Positions 27,039-35,627 of a DNA stretch of 64,000 nt are shown piece after piece; position 1 is the first letter of the stretch; each line of letters begins with the position of its first letter. Source of the DNA: Deltaproteobacteria bacterium (GTDB lineage Bacteria > Myxococcota_A > Polyangia > Polyangiales > Houyiibacteriaceae); contig JAEPMI010000012.1 in the NCBI GenBank assembly GCA_017644045.1, positions 255,666-319,665 on the forward strand. Reading direction: 5' to 3'. Both the position numbers and the translations under genes were made by a program. Below the pieces are notes generated by a model. It had not been told where the DNA came from. It saw nothing but the letters and a program-made list of their open reading frames with translations, and did not search any database.

Positions 27039-27653
27039 ATGCGCAGTGATTACGAACCCAAGAAGGTCCCCAAGCAGGCTCGCTCGCGAGCCACCTTCGA
27101 CGCGATCGTCGAGGCGGGTGCTCGGCTTTTGGTCGAGCGTGGCTACGCGGGGGTGACCACCAACCACGTGGCCGAGACCGCCGGCGTGTCGATCGGCTCC
27201 CTCTACGAGTACTTCGCGGACAAGGAGGCGGTGGTCTACGAGGTCGTCCGTCGCGCGGCCCAGGGCTTCAGCGAGGACGCGGCGCGACCGCTGCCTGCCC
27301 TCGAGGGTGCGCCGATCGACGAGGGGATTCGCCGCTGGCTCGACGCGCTGCTGAGCGCGATGCGGTCCCGCGAGGCGCTGCTGCGCGCCATCGACTCGGA
27401 CGTGCCGCTCGAGCTGCGCGAGCCCCATCGTCGACAGGCCTGGGCACGCCACCTCGCGCTCGCCCGGGCGGCCTACCGGATGGCCGGCGACCAGGTGCGC
27501 CAGGACCGGGAGAACGAGGTCTCGTTCCTCGTGGTGACCCTGGTGGACGCCACCCTGACCCGGCTGGTGCTGGACCCACCCCGGGACGTCTGCCCCGACA
27601 CCCTCCTCGACGAGCTCACCGAACGCGTCGTCGAGTGGGTCGCCCCGAGCTGA
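27039..27653 (+). CDS. TetR-family transcriptional regulator
   Basis: 204 residues. N-terminal QARSRATFDAIVEAGARLL then the helix-turn-helix VTTNHVAETAGVSIGSLYEYFADK; C-terminal part resembles the TetR_C domain of AcrR-like regulators. Divergent to the MpaB-like oxygenase and probably its regulator. Followed by a dispersed intergenic repeat (27724-27842) with a hairpin. Confidence 0.9.
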   Translation: MRSDYEPKKVPKQARSRATFDAIVEAGARLLVERGYAGVTTNHVAETAGVSIGSLYEYFADKEAVVYEVVRRAAQGFSEDAARPLPALEGAPIDEGIRRWLDALLSAMRSREALLRAIDSDVPLELREPHRRQAWARHLALARAAYRMAGDQVRQDRENEVSFLVVTLVDATLTRLVLDPPRDVCPDTLLDELTERVVEWVAPS

Positions 27654-27723
27654 TTGTCAGACGGAGAACGAAGGCACCGAAAGCGCGTGCAGCGCGAAGC
27701 TCGTACGGCCCGAAGCGCGGGCG

Positions 27724-27842
27724 GAGGACGCAGGGCGAAGCCCGAGGACGCACCGAGCGCGAAGCGCGAGACCTTCAGGTTTTCGGGGAGACGAGGAGGG
27801 ATTCACTCCCGACGAGTCGGGGGATTTCTGCAAAATCCCCCC
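27724..27842 (+). repeat. dispersed intergenic repeat A, copy 1, ending in a terminator hairpin
   Basis: Aligns with 45597-45714 over its whole length with only small gaps. Shared blocks include CGAGGACGCACCGAGCG, CGAGACCTT-AGGTTTT, GAGGAG-GATTCACTC and a final hairpin GGGGGATTT...AAATCCCCC (27819-27841). The copy lies between convergent genes (TetR and a YbjN-like protein), as does the second copy. The 194-nt gap holds no other feature. Confidence 0.8.
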
Positions 27843-27847
27843 AAGAA

Positions 27848-28306
27848 TCAATCGTCGTCGTCGGTGCGGGCTTCCCAGCGCTTTCGCTGGTTGGGGGTGC
27901 CGAGCCCGTGCTCGAGGAGCCAGTCGACCAGGTCGTCGTCGATGAGGTCGATGACGGTGTCCGAGCGCTCGATGACGGCCGCAGCGACGGCGTCCATGCC
28001 GAGGTCCTCTTCGACGTCGAAGTCGGAGTGGATCAGCAGGAGCCCGCGGTCGTCGAGACCGACCTTCACGTCCCAGTAGCGGGCGTTCATCGCGAGGCAC
28101 CAGAGCAAGAACGAACGGCCCGTCCCGGCGGGCGGTGGGACGGCCGCGCTGACCCGGAGCATCTCGGCGTCAGGGTCGTGATCGACGGCGACGGTCACCT
28201 CACCGAAGCGTCCATCGACGATCGCCCGGAGCCCATCGGGGGTGAGGGTCACCCCGTCCAGATCCTCCTCCACCCGATCGAAGAGCTCGCCCATCAAGTC
28301 GCGCAT
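27848..28306 (-). CDS. YbjN/type III chaperone-like small protein
   Basis: 152 residues, acidic, ending in Asp repeats. The pattern of an N-terminal helix, a beta strand with FGEVTVAVD, a central SFLLWCLAMNARYWDVKVGLDDRGLLLIHSD and a C-terminal helical region resembles the YbjN and CesT chaperone-like fold, which often acts as a peptide-binding chaperone. Family assignment is tentative. The ATG at 28306 is chosen; longer extensions run into the regulatory region of the divergent gene. Confidence 0.6.
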   Translation of the reverse strand: MRDLMGELFDRVEEDLDGVTLTPDGLRAIVDGRFGEVTVAVDHDPDAEMLRVSAAVPPPAGTGRSFLLWCLAMNARYWDVKVGLDDRGLLLIHSDFDVEEDLGMDAVAAAVIERSDTVIDLIDDDLVDWLLEHGLGTPNQRKRWEARTDDDD

Positions 28307-28353
28307 CGCCGCGATGATGGGGCACGGAACCCCGGGACGCCAGGGCGGACCAC

Positions 28354-28409
28354 GTGTCACACAAAGTGTCACACGGAACCCTTGCCGTCCTAACACGATG
28401 TGATACAAA
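28354..28409 (+). promoter_or_regulatory. promoter with three 12-bp operator-like repeats
   Basis: -35 TTGCCG (28382-28387), 16-nt spacer, -10 TACAAA (28404-28409), then 7 nt to the ATG at 28417. Two tandem 12-bp repeats, GTGTCACACAAA (28354-28365) and GTGTCACACGGA (28366-28377), lie upstream. A degenerate third copy, ATGTGATACAAA (28398-28409), covers the -10. Helical-turn spacing and the nearby ribbon-helix-helix gene suggest autoregulation. Confidence 0.6.
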
Positions 28410-28416
28410 TGCTCGC

Positions 28417-28914
28417 ATGACGGACGACGAGTCCCGCGATCCCGAGCTCGAAGACGACGACGAAGGCGAGGACGAGGCCCCGTCGAAGGGCCGCAAGCGC
28501 CGACCGAAGAAGGACAAGGTGCTGCACACCCGCGTGCCGCAGGTCCTCGAGGAGGAGCTGAAGGCGTTGGCCACCTCGTGGCGGGTCCCGGTCTCGAACG
28601 TCGTGCGCACCCTGCTCGAGGACGCCATCGACGTGATGAGCGCCGCCGAGAAGCGAGCGCAATCGGAGCTGCGAAGCCTGACGGACCGGCTCGGGCCTTC
28701 GCCTCGGCGCGCCGCTCCCGCGGCCCCGGCTCCCTCCGCGCCTCTCGAAGGCGCCCTCGGTGTGACCGAGCTGACCCTGGTCTCCGACTCCGAGTGCGGC
28801 GTCACCGGCCAGGCCCTGAAGGAAGGCGAGCCCGCCCTCCTCGTGCACTTCGCCGACGGGCGCCCACCGCTGGTGGTCTCCCCCGCCTGTCGCGCTCTGC
28901 TCGACAAGAGCTGA
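28417..28914 (+). CDS. ribbon-helix-helix-like DNA-binding protein
   Basis: 165 residues. An acidic N-terminus and a basic stretch (KGRKRRPKKDK) lead to VLHTRVPQVLEEELKALATS followed by WRVPVSNVVRTLLEDAIDVM, the strand-helix-turn-helix of the Arc/MetJ group. A Pro/Ala linker joins a C-terminal segment with two isolated cysteines (SECGVTGQALKEG; VSPAC). Probably a dimeric regulator; the GTGTCACA repeats upstream are candidate targets. Start supported by the promoter geometry. A small helical protein gene follows 89 nt later. Confidence 0.68.
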   Translation: MTDDESRDPELEDDDEGEDEAPSKGRKRRPKKDKVLHTRVPQVLEEELKALATSWRVPVSNVVRTLLEDAIDVMSAAEKRAQSELRSLTDRLGPSPRRAAPAAPAPSAPLEGALGVTELTLVSDSECGVTGQALKEGEPALLVHFADGRPPLVVSPACRALLDKS

Positions 28915-29003
28915 GCCCCACCCAGCGATCGCTTCTCTCACGGACTCCGCAAGGCGCCCGAAGGGAGCCCCTCACCCTCCGACCCCGAACGAAAGGCAGA
29001 CCC

Positions 29004-29240
29004 ATGAACATCACCCCGTCCAACGAACCCAAGAACACCGACGAGCTTCTCGAGGAAGCCGAGAGCGCCGCCGCCGAGCTGGTGGGCACCGTCTTCCACG
29101 TCGGCCGCCTCTGGGCGACGCACGGTCTCACCGTCGCGGATCGCACGCTCAAGGCCGCCGCCGACTCGCTCCAGGCGACCGCGAAGACCCTCGCGGACCT
29201 CAGCCGTCGCATCGACGGCGAGAGCGCCATCGACCGCTGA
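29004..29240 (+). CDS. small amphipathic helical protein
   Basis: 78 residues, predicted to be one or two long amphipathic helices (ELLEEAESAAAELVG; LTVADRTLKAAADSLQATAK). This resembles short phasin-like or granule-associated proteins, but no family is certain. GAAAGGCAG upstream is a plausible ribosome site. It may share the transcript of the ribbon-helix-helix gene. Its stop abuts the stop of the convergent MBL-hydrolase gene with no gap. Confidence 0.55.
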   Translation: MNITPSNEPKNTDELLEEAESAAAELVGTVFHVGRLWATHGLTVADRTLKAAADSLQATAKTLADLSRRIDGESAIDR

Positions 29241-30338
29241 TCAACCCACCGCGATCCAGCCGGTCGCGGTCCGCTCGGCGCGTCCCTGCTTCTCCAGATG
29301 GAGCAGGTGCGCTTCGACGCTCAGACGCGCCAAGGGCCACACGGCCTTTGGCGCGTCGTCGTATGCGATCGGGACCAACCCGCCGACCGGACCCGGTGCC
29401 TGCTCGAGCGCGGCGTAGACCTTCTCTTCGCGCATGCGGCGATGGAGCGCGTAGCGACGAAAGACCTCGCCGCCGACCAAGAGACCACCGTGCGCGGGGA
29501 GCACCTTGCGCAGCTCGAGGGACGCGAGTCGCTCGAGGCCGTCGAGGTACAGCCCCATGTCGCCCTCCCCCGGCTCCACCAGGATCGTGCCGACGCCCGC
29601 GACCATGTCGCCGACGATGCCGGTCCCTGCGGACTCGTCGATCAGGCAGAGGTGACCCGGGGCGTGCCCTGGCGTGTGCATCGCTCGCCACGAGCGAGAC
29701 CCCACGGCGATGGTCTCGCCGTCTTCGACGTGCTGGAAGCGAGCACCGCGCAGACGACTCGCGGTGGACGGATGCGCGAGCACCGGCGCGTCGAGCCGCT
29801 CGGCGAGCTCGCCGAGCCCACCCACGTGATCGGGGTGGTGGTGCGTCACGAAGATGCGATCGACCCCCTGCGCCCAGCGCGCGAGGCGATCGATCTCGGA
29901 TGGGTCCGTCGGCGCCGGCTCGACGAGCACCGAGGGCCGCCCCGCGTCCGTGAGCAGGTACGAGTTCGTGTGCGTCGCGGGCAGCAGGGTCGGCGTCCGG
30001 AAGGGGGCCATGCGAACGCCCGGCGCGACCTCCCAGTCAGCTTCCGGCTCGGCGTCGCGGAGGGCGACCAGCACCTCGGGGGCCGCGTGGAGCGCTCCCG
30101 ACCCGAACGCGGCGAGCAGCTCGCTCACGTCCTCGAGGCGCTCGTCGGCCGGATCGGCGGCTTCGCGCACGAGCGACCACGGGCCGGCCTCCACGTCGCC
30201 GACGCGCTCGACGATGGCTTCGCCCGGAGACCCCGAGCGCTCGGGGAGTGACACGATCTCGGCGCCGTGCGCACAGGCACGCGCCCGGCGTTCGACCACC
30301 AGGCGACCCCCATCGGTCGCTGCGACGAAGACGCGCAC
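29241..30338 (-). CDS. LACTB2-like metallo-beta-lactamase-fold hydrolase
   Basis: 365 residues. The MBL domain has THHHPDHVGG (H166-H171 region), HTPGHAPGHLCL, GDMVAG and PAHGG, all metal-binding motifs of the LACTB2/glyoxalase-II-like group. The C-terminal winged-helix-like tail (HRRMREEKVYAALEQAPGP...WPLARLSVEAHLLHLEKQGR) is characteristic of LACTB2. Residues 1-120 precede it and may be a degraded NUDIX-like domain, which is often fused to these enzymes; no Nudix box is left. The GTG start shares one base with the stop of the MglA-like gene (TAGTG), so the two are coupled. Confidence 0.82.
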   Translation of the reverse strand: MRVFVAATDGGRLVVERRARACAHGAEIVSLPERSGSPGEAIVERVGDVEAGPWSLVREAADPADERLEDVSELLAAFGSGALHAAPEVLVALRDAEPEADWEVAPGVRMAPFRTPTLLPATHTNSYLLTDAGRPSVLVEPAPTDPSEIDRLARWAQGVDRIFVTHHHPDHVGGLGELAERLDAPVLAHPSTASRLRGARFQHVEDGETIAVGSRSWRAMHTPGHAPGHLCLIDESAGTGIVGDMVAGVGTILVEPGEGDMGLYLDGLERLASLELRKVLPAHGGLLVGGEVFRRYALHRRMREEKVYAALEQAPGPVGGLVPIAYDDAPKAVWPLARLSVEAHLLHLEKQGRAERTATGWIAVG

Positions 30339-31054
30339 TACTCCTCGAGCTGCGGGACCGGGGCGGGCTTCGGGATCGCGATGTCGACTCGCTCCCCTTC
30401 GAGCCCACGGAAGAGCGACGCGCGCTTCCCCGGGAGGATCGACGGGGACCGCCCGCCCGGCATCCGCTCCGGATCCTTCACGAGCCGCAGGCAGCCCTTC
30501 GTGATCGTACGCAGCGTCTCGAGCACGCCCTTGCCCTCGACCGCGCTCGCTTCGATCTGGGTGACGCCCTCGGGCACGCCGAGCGCCAGAGCGAGCTCTC
30601 GGGTGCCGTGGATGTCGGGCAGGTCGCGCTTGTTGTACTGGACCACGAGCGGCATGCGGTCGGGGTCGTCGCCCTGCAGCCGGAGGTTGTCGTAGAGGTT
30701 TCGGATCGACTCGACGTTCTGGTCGATGCGGCCCTTCTGCGAGTCGACGACGAAGACGATTCCGTCGACGTGGCGGAGGACCAGCTTGCGGGTTTCGTCG
30801 AGCGCAATCTGGCCCGGAACGGTGCAGAGATGGACCCGCACGTCGTAGCCCTTGTAGCGGCCCAGATCCATCGGCAGGAGATCGAAGAAGAGCGTCCGCT
30901 CGGACTCCGTGTTCAGGGAGATGAGCTTCCCCCGCCGCTCCGGTTTCGTTTTCGAGTGAATGTACTCGAGGTTCGTGGTCTTCCCGCCGAGGCCCGGTCC
31001 GTAGTAGACGACCTTCACATGGAGCTCGCGCCCGGCGTGGTTGACCATCGGCAT
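30338..31054 (-). CDS. MglA-like small GTPase
   Basis: 238 residues. Ras-like GTPase of the MglA type: P-loop GPGLGGKTTN (19-28), G3 TVPGQ and G4 NKRD. The N-terminal VKVVYYGPGL is diagnostic for MglA, which sets cell polarity and powers gliding in Myxococcus. The protein is longer than classical MglA (195 residues) by a Pro/Arg-rich C-terminal extension of about 40 residues, and no mglB partner is adjacent. It may be a paralogue with another polar role. The MBL-fold gene is translationally coupled downstream. Confidence 0.87.
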   Translation of the reverse strand: MPMVNHAGRELHVKVVYYGPGLGGKTTNLEYIHSKTKPERRGKLISLNTESERTLFFDLLPMDLGRYKGYDVRVHLCTVPGQIALDETRKLVLRHVDGIVFVVDSQKGRIDQNVESIRNLYDNLRLQGDDPDRMPLVVQYNKRDLPDIHGTRELALALGVPEGVTQIEASAVEGKGVLETLRTITKGCLRLVKDPERMPGGRSPSILPGKRASLFRGLEGERVDIAIPKPAPVPQLEE

Positions 31055-31065
31055 GGCAGAGGTTT

Positions 31066-31094
31066 GGGGTACACATCTACCGTGCCCCCGTCAA
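31066..31094 (-). promoter_or_regulatory. probable promoter of the MglA-like/MBL operon
   Basis: Minus strand: TTGACG, 17-nt spacer, TACCCC, 11 nt before the ATG at 31054. The -35 is strong, the -10 weak. Confidence 0.4.
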
Positions 31095-31183
31095 TCGAGG
31101 TCGAACGCGAACGACCGTCGGACGGCAGCGGATGGCACCGGCGAGCCCGCGCTGCTAACCGGTCACGGGTGTTGGTTTCGTCC

Positions 31184-31513
31184 ATGGTTCGCGCGTCCCT
31201 GCTGACCCTGGCCCTGGGCCTCGGGCTCGGGTCGTGCGCGTCGAGCGAGCCCCCGCCCCCGGCCACGGCCGCCCACTTCGACGCCATCCAGCGCCAGGAG
31301 GCGATCCAGGACGAGGTGCGGGTGGCGGTGCTGGAGCCGACGACCGAGTGCCCGAGCGTGTGCACCGGCACCGCCCGCGGCTGCGAGGCGGCCGAGCGCA
31401 TCTGCTCCATCGCGGCCTCGGTCACCGATGCCGACGCGCAGTCGCGCTGCGACCTCGCCACCGACCGCTGCACGCAGTACCGAACGGCGGCGACTCGCTG
31501 TGAGTGCCCCTGA
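31184..31513 (+). CDS. small Cys-rich lipoprotein
   Basis: 109 residues. Signal peptide SLLTLALGLGLGSC with lipobox LGSC. The mature part has seven further cysteines in an alpha-helical pattern (TECPSVCTGTARGC, ICSIA, RCDLATDRC, RCECP) that could form disulfides in the periplasm or on the surface. Function unknown. It overlaps the next gene by 14 nt. Confidence 0.75.
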   Translation: MVRASLLTLALGLGLGSCASSEPPPPATAAHFDAIQRQEAIQDEVRVAVLEPTTECPSVCTGTARGCEAAERICSIAASVTDADAQSRCDLATDRCTQYRTAATRCECP

Positions 31514-32570
31514 GGACGCGGCCGTGACGGCCGAGCTGAGGGGCCACCGTCCACCGCTGCTCCGGGGCGAAGGCTGGCGTGGGCTCGTGTACCCGCTGCT
31601 CGCGGTGGGCTTGGTCGTGGTCGCCTTCGATCGGGAGAGCAGCATGAAGGCCGCGCTCGACCCGGTGGCGCTCGGGCTCCGGGCCATCGCCATCGCTCTC
31701 GCCCTGCGGAGCCTGCCCGCCCTGCGAGCGCTCGGGCGGCGGCTGCGGCTGGCCGCGAAGGCGAGCGCCCACACCCTTCGGCTGGACGAGGACGCCCTGG
31801 TGTGGACCGGCCCGGACGGCGAGCACCGCATCGAGCGCGACGCGCTGGTGCGCGTGCACGTGGGCGATGGGCACCTCGAGCTCCCGCGGGTCTGGCTGGT
31901 CCATCGGCCGGTGGACGGCGTCGCCCTGACGGGGCTGCCGCCCCTCTTCGACGACTCGGCAGAGGCGCTCGGCAAGCGAATCGAGCAATGGCGCGGCGAG
32001 ATCGAAGCGCCGGCGACGGTCGAGCACCCGAAACCCGCCCGCGAGGGCAGCAAGGTCTACGACGCCGCGGCCGACGGATCGGTCGCGCCGGGCGCCGCGG
32101 TGATCCGCCACGGGCTCGGCTGGCTCCGTCGCGTGCCCTTCGCGGCCGTGCTGGCCGCGGGCGTGTTCTTGGATGGCGCGTTCCGCACGCCCTCGCTCCA
32201 GCTCGGCTACCTCGGGCTCCTCCCCATCGTCGGCGTCGTGGTCTGCACGGCCATCCCGTTCGGTTGGATCCTGGTCGCGCTCCGGCACGTTCGACCCCGC
32301 CGTGGCTTGGCGCTCGTCGCCACCCCGGTGGAGATTCTGATGCGGACCCGCGACGGGATCCTCCGCGCGTCCTGGGCGCACCTCGAGTCGATCAGCATCC
32401 GACGCGAGCCGGCGCTCACCATCCTGGAGGGCTGGACCCAGCGGCGCCGAGTGATCCTGAAGCGCGACGGCGAGCGCAACCCGATCCGCTACGACGAGGC
32501 GTTCCTCGGCGTCCCCGCGGACGCCGCGGTGGCGCTGCTCGAGAGCTACCGCGCGGGGCTCATTCGTTGA
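31500..32570 (+). CDS. membrane protein with PH-like cytosolic regions
   Basis: 356 residues. Two hydrophobic stretches near the N-terminus (YPLLAVGLVVVAF and ALGLRAIAIALALRSL) and two in the middle (about 215-270: VPFAAVLAAGVF; GLLPIVGVVVCTAIPFGWILVAL). Between and after them are beta-rich soluble segments reminiscent of bacterial PH domains (TLRLDEDALVWTGPDGEHRI; ILRASWAHLESISI). No firm family. The GTG at 31500 overlaps the lipoprotein gene in a shifted frame. Its stop overlaps the convergent sulfatase by 11 nt. Confidence 0.62.
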   Translation: MSAPEDAAVTAELRGHRPPLLRGEGWRGLVYPLLAVGLVVVAFDRESSMKAALDPVALGLRAIAIALALRSLPALRALGRRLRLAAKASAHTLRLDEDALVWTGPDGEHRIERDALVRVHVGDGHLELPRVWLVHRPVDGVALTGLPPLFDDSAEALGKRIEQWRGEIEAPATVEHPKPAREGSKVYDAAADGSVAPGAAVIRHGLGWLRRVPFAAVLAAGVFLDGAFRTPSLQLGYLGLLPIVGVVVCTAIPFGWILVALRHVRPRRGLALVATPVEILMRTRDGILRASWAHLESISIRREPALTILEGWTQRRRVILKRDGERNPIRYDEAFLGVPADAAVALLESYRAGLIR

Positions 32571-35500
32571 GCTCGGACTCGGGCGCCGACTCTTCCTCGG
32601 CGCCCTCTTCTTCCCAGGGCTCGGGCGGCGGCGGCGGGACCTCTTCGCTCTTCGGCACGACGGCGACGGCGACGACGGAGGCCTGACCGAGCATCGGGAA
32701 GCGCCGCTCCGTTCCCTCGGGGGCATCGACCCGGAGCTCGCTGCAGCCGCTGGTCAGCGTGAAGGCCTCGCCGCCGATCCGGAACGGGCCAGGCTGGTCG
32801 GTGCACACCCGCACCACCGCCTGAGCGGGGTCTCCGGGCGCCGCCCGCTCGGGCAGGACGATCGCCGCGTCGGCCCCCGGGCGGCATCCGGCGTCGTCGC
32901 ACTCCCACATGCCTTCGCGCGCGCGCTCGGCGCTGACGAGTGCCCCGACGCCGCTCGGAGGTCGCAGCGCCCCCGCCTCCGCGAGCAGCGCCACGCCGTT
33001 GGGCAGCGGACGGTCGACGCCGAGGAAGCGCCGAATCAGCGGCACCGCGCGCCCGTCGTTCATGCGGATCAACGCGCGTGCCTCGGCCTCACGAGCGGGA
33101 AGGTAGCGCTCGTTCGAGAGCGAGAGTGCGAGGGCGTCGGCGGCGACCTCACCGCCGATCGCGCCGAGCGCCGTGGCTGCGTCCGGCCGGAGTCGAACGT
33201 CGTCGAGCAGCTCGATCAGGAGATCGCGGCTGCGGGTGTCGCGCGCGACGCCGAGGGCCTGCACGGCGGCTCGTCGATCCTGCTCGGCCGCCTCCGTGTC
33301 CATCACGAGCGAGCGCAGCGGCGCCGCCACCACCAGGTCGTGCGCCGTCAGGATCACGGCAGCCCGCCGGGTCCACTCCGCGTCCGGCGGCTGGGTCCGA
33401 GCCATCTCGGCCACGCGAGGGGCCAGCGCAGTCTCGCCGAGCGCCAGCGCCGCGAGCGCGGCTTCTCGGCGCACCTCTTCGTTCTCGTCGGCCTCGCTCA
33501 GGCGAGCGAGGGCGGCCTGCGCCGGCCGGTGCTCCAGTCGCGCCAAGGCCTGGGCGGCGGCGATGCGAATCGGCGGCCGATCGTCACCCAGCAGCGGCAC
33601 GACGTCCGGGGCAGCCGACGAGTCCCCGAGCTCTGCCCGCGCGAGCGCGTCCGGCCACCCGACCTCTCCGGCCATCGCCATCGCCTCGACGCGTGGGATG
33701 GAGCCGACGAAGGCGCCGAGCGCCGCGCGCATCGCCGCGGTTCGCTCGGGCTCGTCCTCGGCGAGGTCGGCGCGCTCGAGCGGGTCGTCGACCAGGTCGT
33801 GGAGGCGACAGCGTCCCTGCGGATCGCACAAGAGCTTGTAGCGCCCGTCGGTCGCCATCCGCTCGGTGTCGATCGAGGCGAACGCGAAGGCGGGGGTCTC
33901 GAGCTCGGCGCCGGCCAGGTGAGGCCCGAGGTCGTCGCCGCGCATCCGCACGTCGCGAGGGATGCCCGCGGTCGAGAGGATGGTGGTGGCGATGTCGAGG
34001 ATCTCCACCGGTCGGGTCACGCGGCCCGGGTTCGCGATCCCGGGGGACGACCAGATCAGAGGCACCCGCACCTGCTCTTCGTAGAGCGTCGAGCCGTGGT
34101 ACCAGCCGCCGTGGTCGCCGAGCTCTTCGCCGTGATCGGCGCTCAGGATGACGGTGGCGCCGGGCCGATGCTCGCGGAAGGTCCGGACGAGATCGCCGAC
34201 CGCGGAGTCCGCCGCGGCGATTTCGCCCTCGTAGCGCTCGATGGTCCCACCGCCCCGCGCGAAGGCGGGCGGCGGGTCGTAGGGCTCGTGCGGCTCGAAG
34301 AGGTGGACCCAGACGAAGAGCGGATGACCCGGCTCGACCTCGCCGAGGTAGGTCTGCAGCTGCCCCACCCGATCGGCGGCCTTGGCGAACATCGCCTTGC
34401 GGTACTCGAAGCCGAAGCCGTTCGCCGCGAGCGCCTCGAAGCGCGCTCGGTCGACGAAGAAGATCGCCGGCGGATAGAAGGCCGCGGTCCGGTAGCCGTA
34501 GTCCCGTAGCAGCTGCGGCAGCGCGACCGCCGGCGCCGTCTCCTGCGGGGAGCGCTCGAGCTCGAGCACCTCGCGCATGAACTTGCCGGTGAGGAGGCTC
34601 GTCAGCGCGTAGGAGGTGTGGGGGGTCGGTGTGTACGCGTGCTCGAAGACCACGCCCTCCTCGGCGAGCGCGTCCATGGCCGGCGTCAGCCCGGACTCAC
34701 CGCCGTACGCGCCCAGCCGGTCCGCTCGGAGCGCGTCGACGGTGATGAGGAGGATGTCCTGGTCGCGCAGGTCGATGCCCTCCGCGTGGACCGCTTCAGC
34801 CTCGGGGGGCGCTTCGGTCTCGGCGATCGCGTCGGGCTGGAACCAGAGGCGGTCGAAACCGTGCATCACCTTCCCCGAGAGCGGAGCGCGGGTCTCGGTC
34901 GCGTGACGTGCGCTCGGTGCGTTCTCGAGCGCCGAGATGGCGAGCACCGCGAGCGCGATGGTCGCCAGGCTCAGGAGCGCGGAGCTCCAGCGGGTGGACG
35001 GGATCGCGTCGAGCCGCTGGAGCGGCAGCTGGGTGCCGGCCGCGGCCGCCAGCGTGACGGCCACCACGCCGAGGCCCAGGTGGAACGCCCCGTAGAGCCG
35101 CGCCAGCACCAGCTGGTCGACGACGAGCGCCGCCAGCGCGCCGAGCATCATCCAACCGGGCACGCCCCAGCCCTTCGGCGAACGCCGATGGCAGAAGCGC
35201 ACGAGCACGATGGCGGCCGCCGCCGCCGCGACGGCGAAGAGCAGGACTCCGAGCTCACGCCAGCTGGCGTCGCGGACCCGGCGCCCCTCCGTGAGCGCCC
35301 AGCCGAGGAGCCCCGCGCCGGCAGCAGCGACCGCGCCCGTCCAGCGCCCGATCTGTCGCTCCGGGTCCTCGAAGCGCTCCGCCAGGCGGGCCGGTGCCTC
35401 GCCGAGGACGCGAACGAGCACCACGAGCGCCGGGATGGCGGTCAGGGCGACCGCGACGTAGCGGAGCCGTTCGAAGATGCTGAGAAAGGCGCCCCAGGAG

Positions 35501-35595
35501 AGACCGAGGACGAGCACGACCTCGAAGATCGCGAGCCACAGCCCGGCCACCAGCGGGCGGCGAAGGTCGAGCTTGGCGTCGGAGGAGGCAGGCAT
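32560..35595 (-). CDS. membrane-anchored sulfatase/phosphoethanolamine-transferase-like protein with repeat domain
   Basis: 1011 residues. The N-terminal 230 residues contain about five to six membrane helices. Residues about 280-620 form an alkaline-phosphatase-superfamily sulfatase domain: metal motif ITVDALRADRLGAYGG, nucleophile region PHTSYALTSLLTG with Thr327, and SADHGEELGDHG. There is no Cys/Ser-x-P-x-R formylglycine motif, so a Thr nucleophile as in LtaS-like enzymes is more likely than true sulfatase chemistry. Residues about 640-860 are HEAT-like helical repeats. The C-terminus is a small Cys-containing beta region and a Pro/Glu tail. Envelope polymer modification is inferred. Confidence 0.8.
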   Translation of the reverse strand: MPASSDAKLDLRRPLVAGLWLAIFEVVLVLGLSWGAFLSIFERLRYVAVALTAIPALVVLVRVLGEAPARLAERFEDPERQIGRWTGAVAAAGAGLLGWALTEGRRVRDASWRELGVLLFAVAAAAAAIVLVRFCHRRSPKGWGVPGWMMLGALAALVVDQLVLARLYGAFHLGLGVVAVTLAAAAGTQLPLQRLDAIPSTRWSSALLSLATIALAVLAISALENAPSARHATETRAPLSGKVMHGFDRLWFQPDAIAETEAPPEAEAVHAEGIDLRDQDILLITVDALRADRLGAYGGESGLTPAMDALAEEGVVFEHAYTPTPHTSYALTSLLTGKFMREVLELERSPQETAPAVALPQLLRDYGYRTAAFYPPAIFFVDRARFEALAANGFGFEYRKAMFAKAADRVGQLQTYLGEVEPGHPLFVWVHLFEPHEPYDPPPAFARGGGTIERYEGEIAAADSAVGDLVRTFREHRPGATVILSADHGEELGDHGGWYHGSTLYEEQVRVPLIWSSPGIANPGRVTRPVEILDIATTILSTAGIPRDVRMRGDDLGPHLAGAELETPAFAFASIDTERMATDGRYKLLCDPQGRCRLHDLVDDPLERADLAEDEPERTAAMRAALGAFVGSIPRVEAMAMAGEVGWPDALARAELGDSSAAPDVVPLLGDDRPPIRIAAAQALARLEHRPAQAALARLSEADENEEVRREAALAALALGETALAPRVAEMARTQPPDAEWTRRAAVILTAHDLVVAAPLRSLVMDTEAAEQDRRAAVQALGVARDTRSRDLLIELLDDVRLRPDAATALGAIGGEVAADALALSLSNERYLPAREAEARALIRMNDGRAVPLIRRFLGVDRPLPNGVALLAEAGALRPPSGVGALVSAERAREGMWECDDAGCRPGADAAIVLPERAAPGDPAQAVVRVCTDQPGPFRIGGEAFTLTSGCSELRVDAPEGTERRFPMLGQASVVAVAVVPKSEEVPPPPPEPWEEEGAEEESAPESELNE

Positions 35596-35627
35596 CGGAT
35601 CCTACCGGAGTCGCGCGCGACCCCTGG

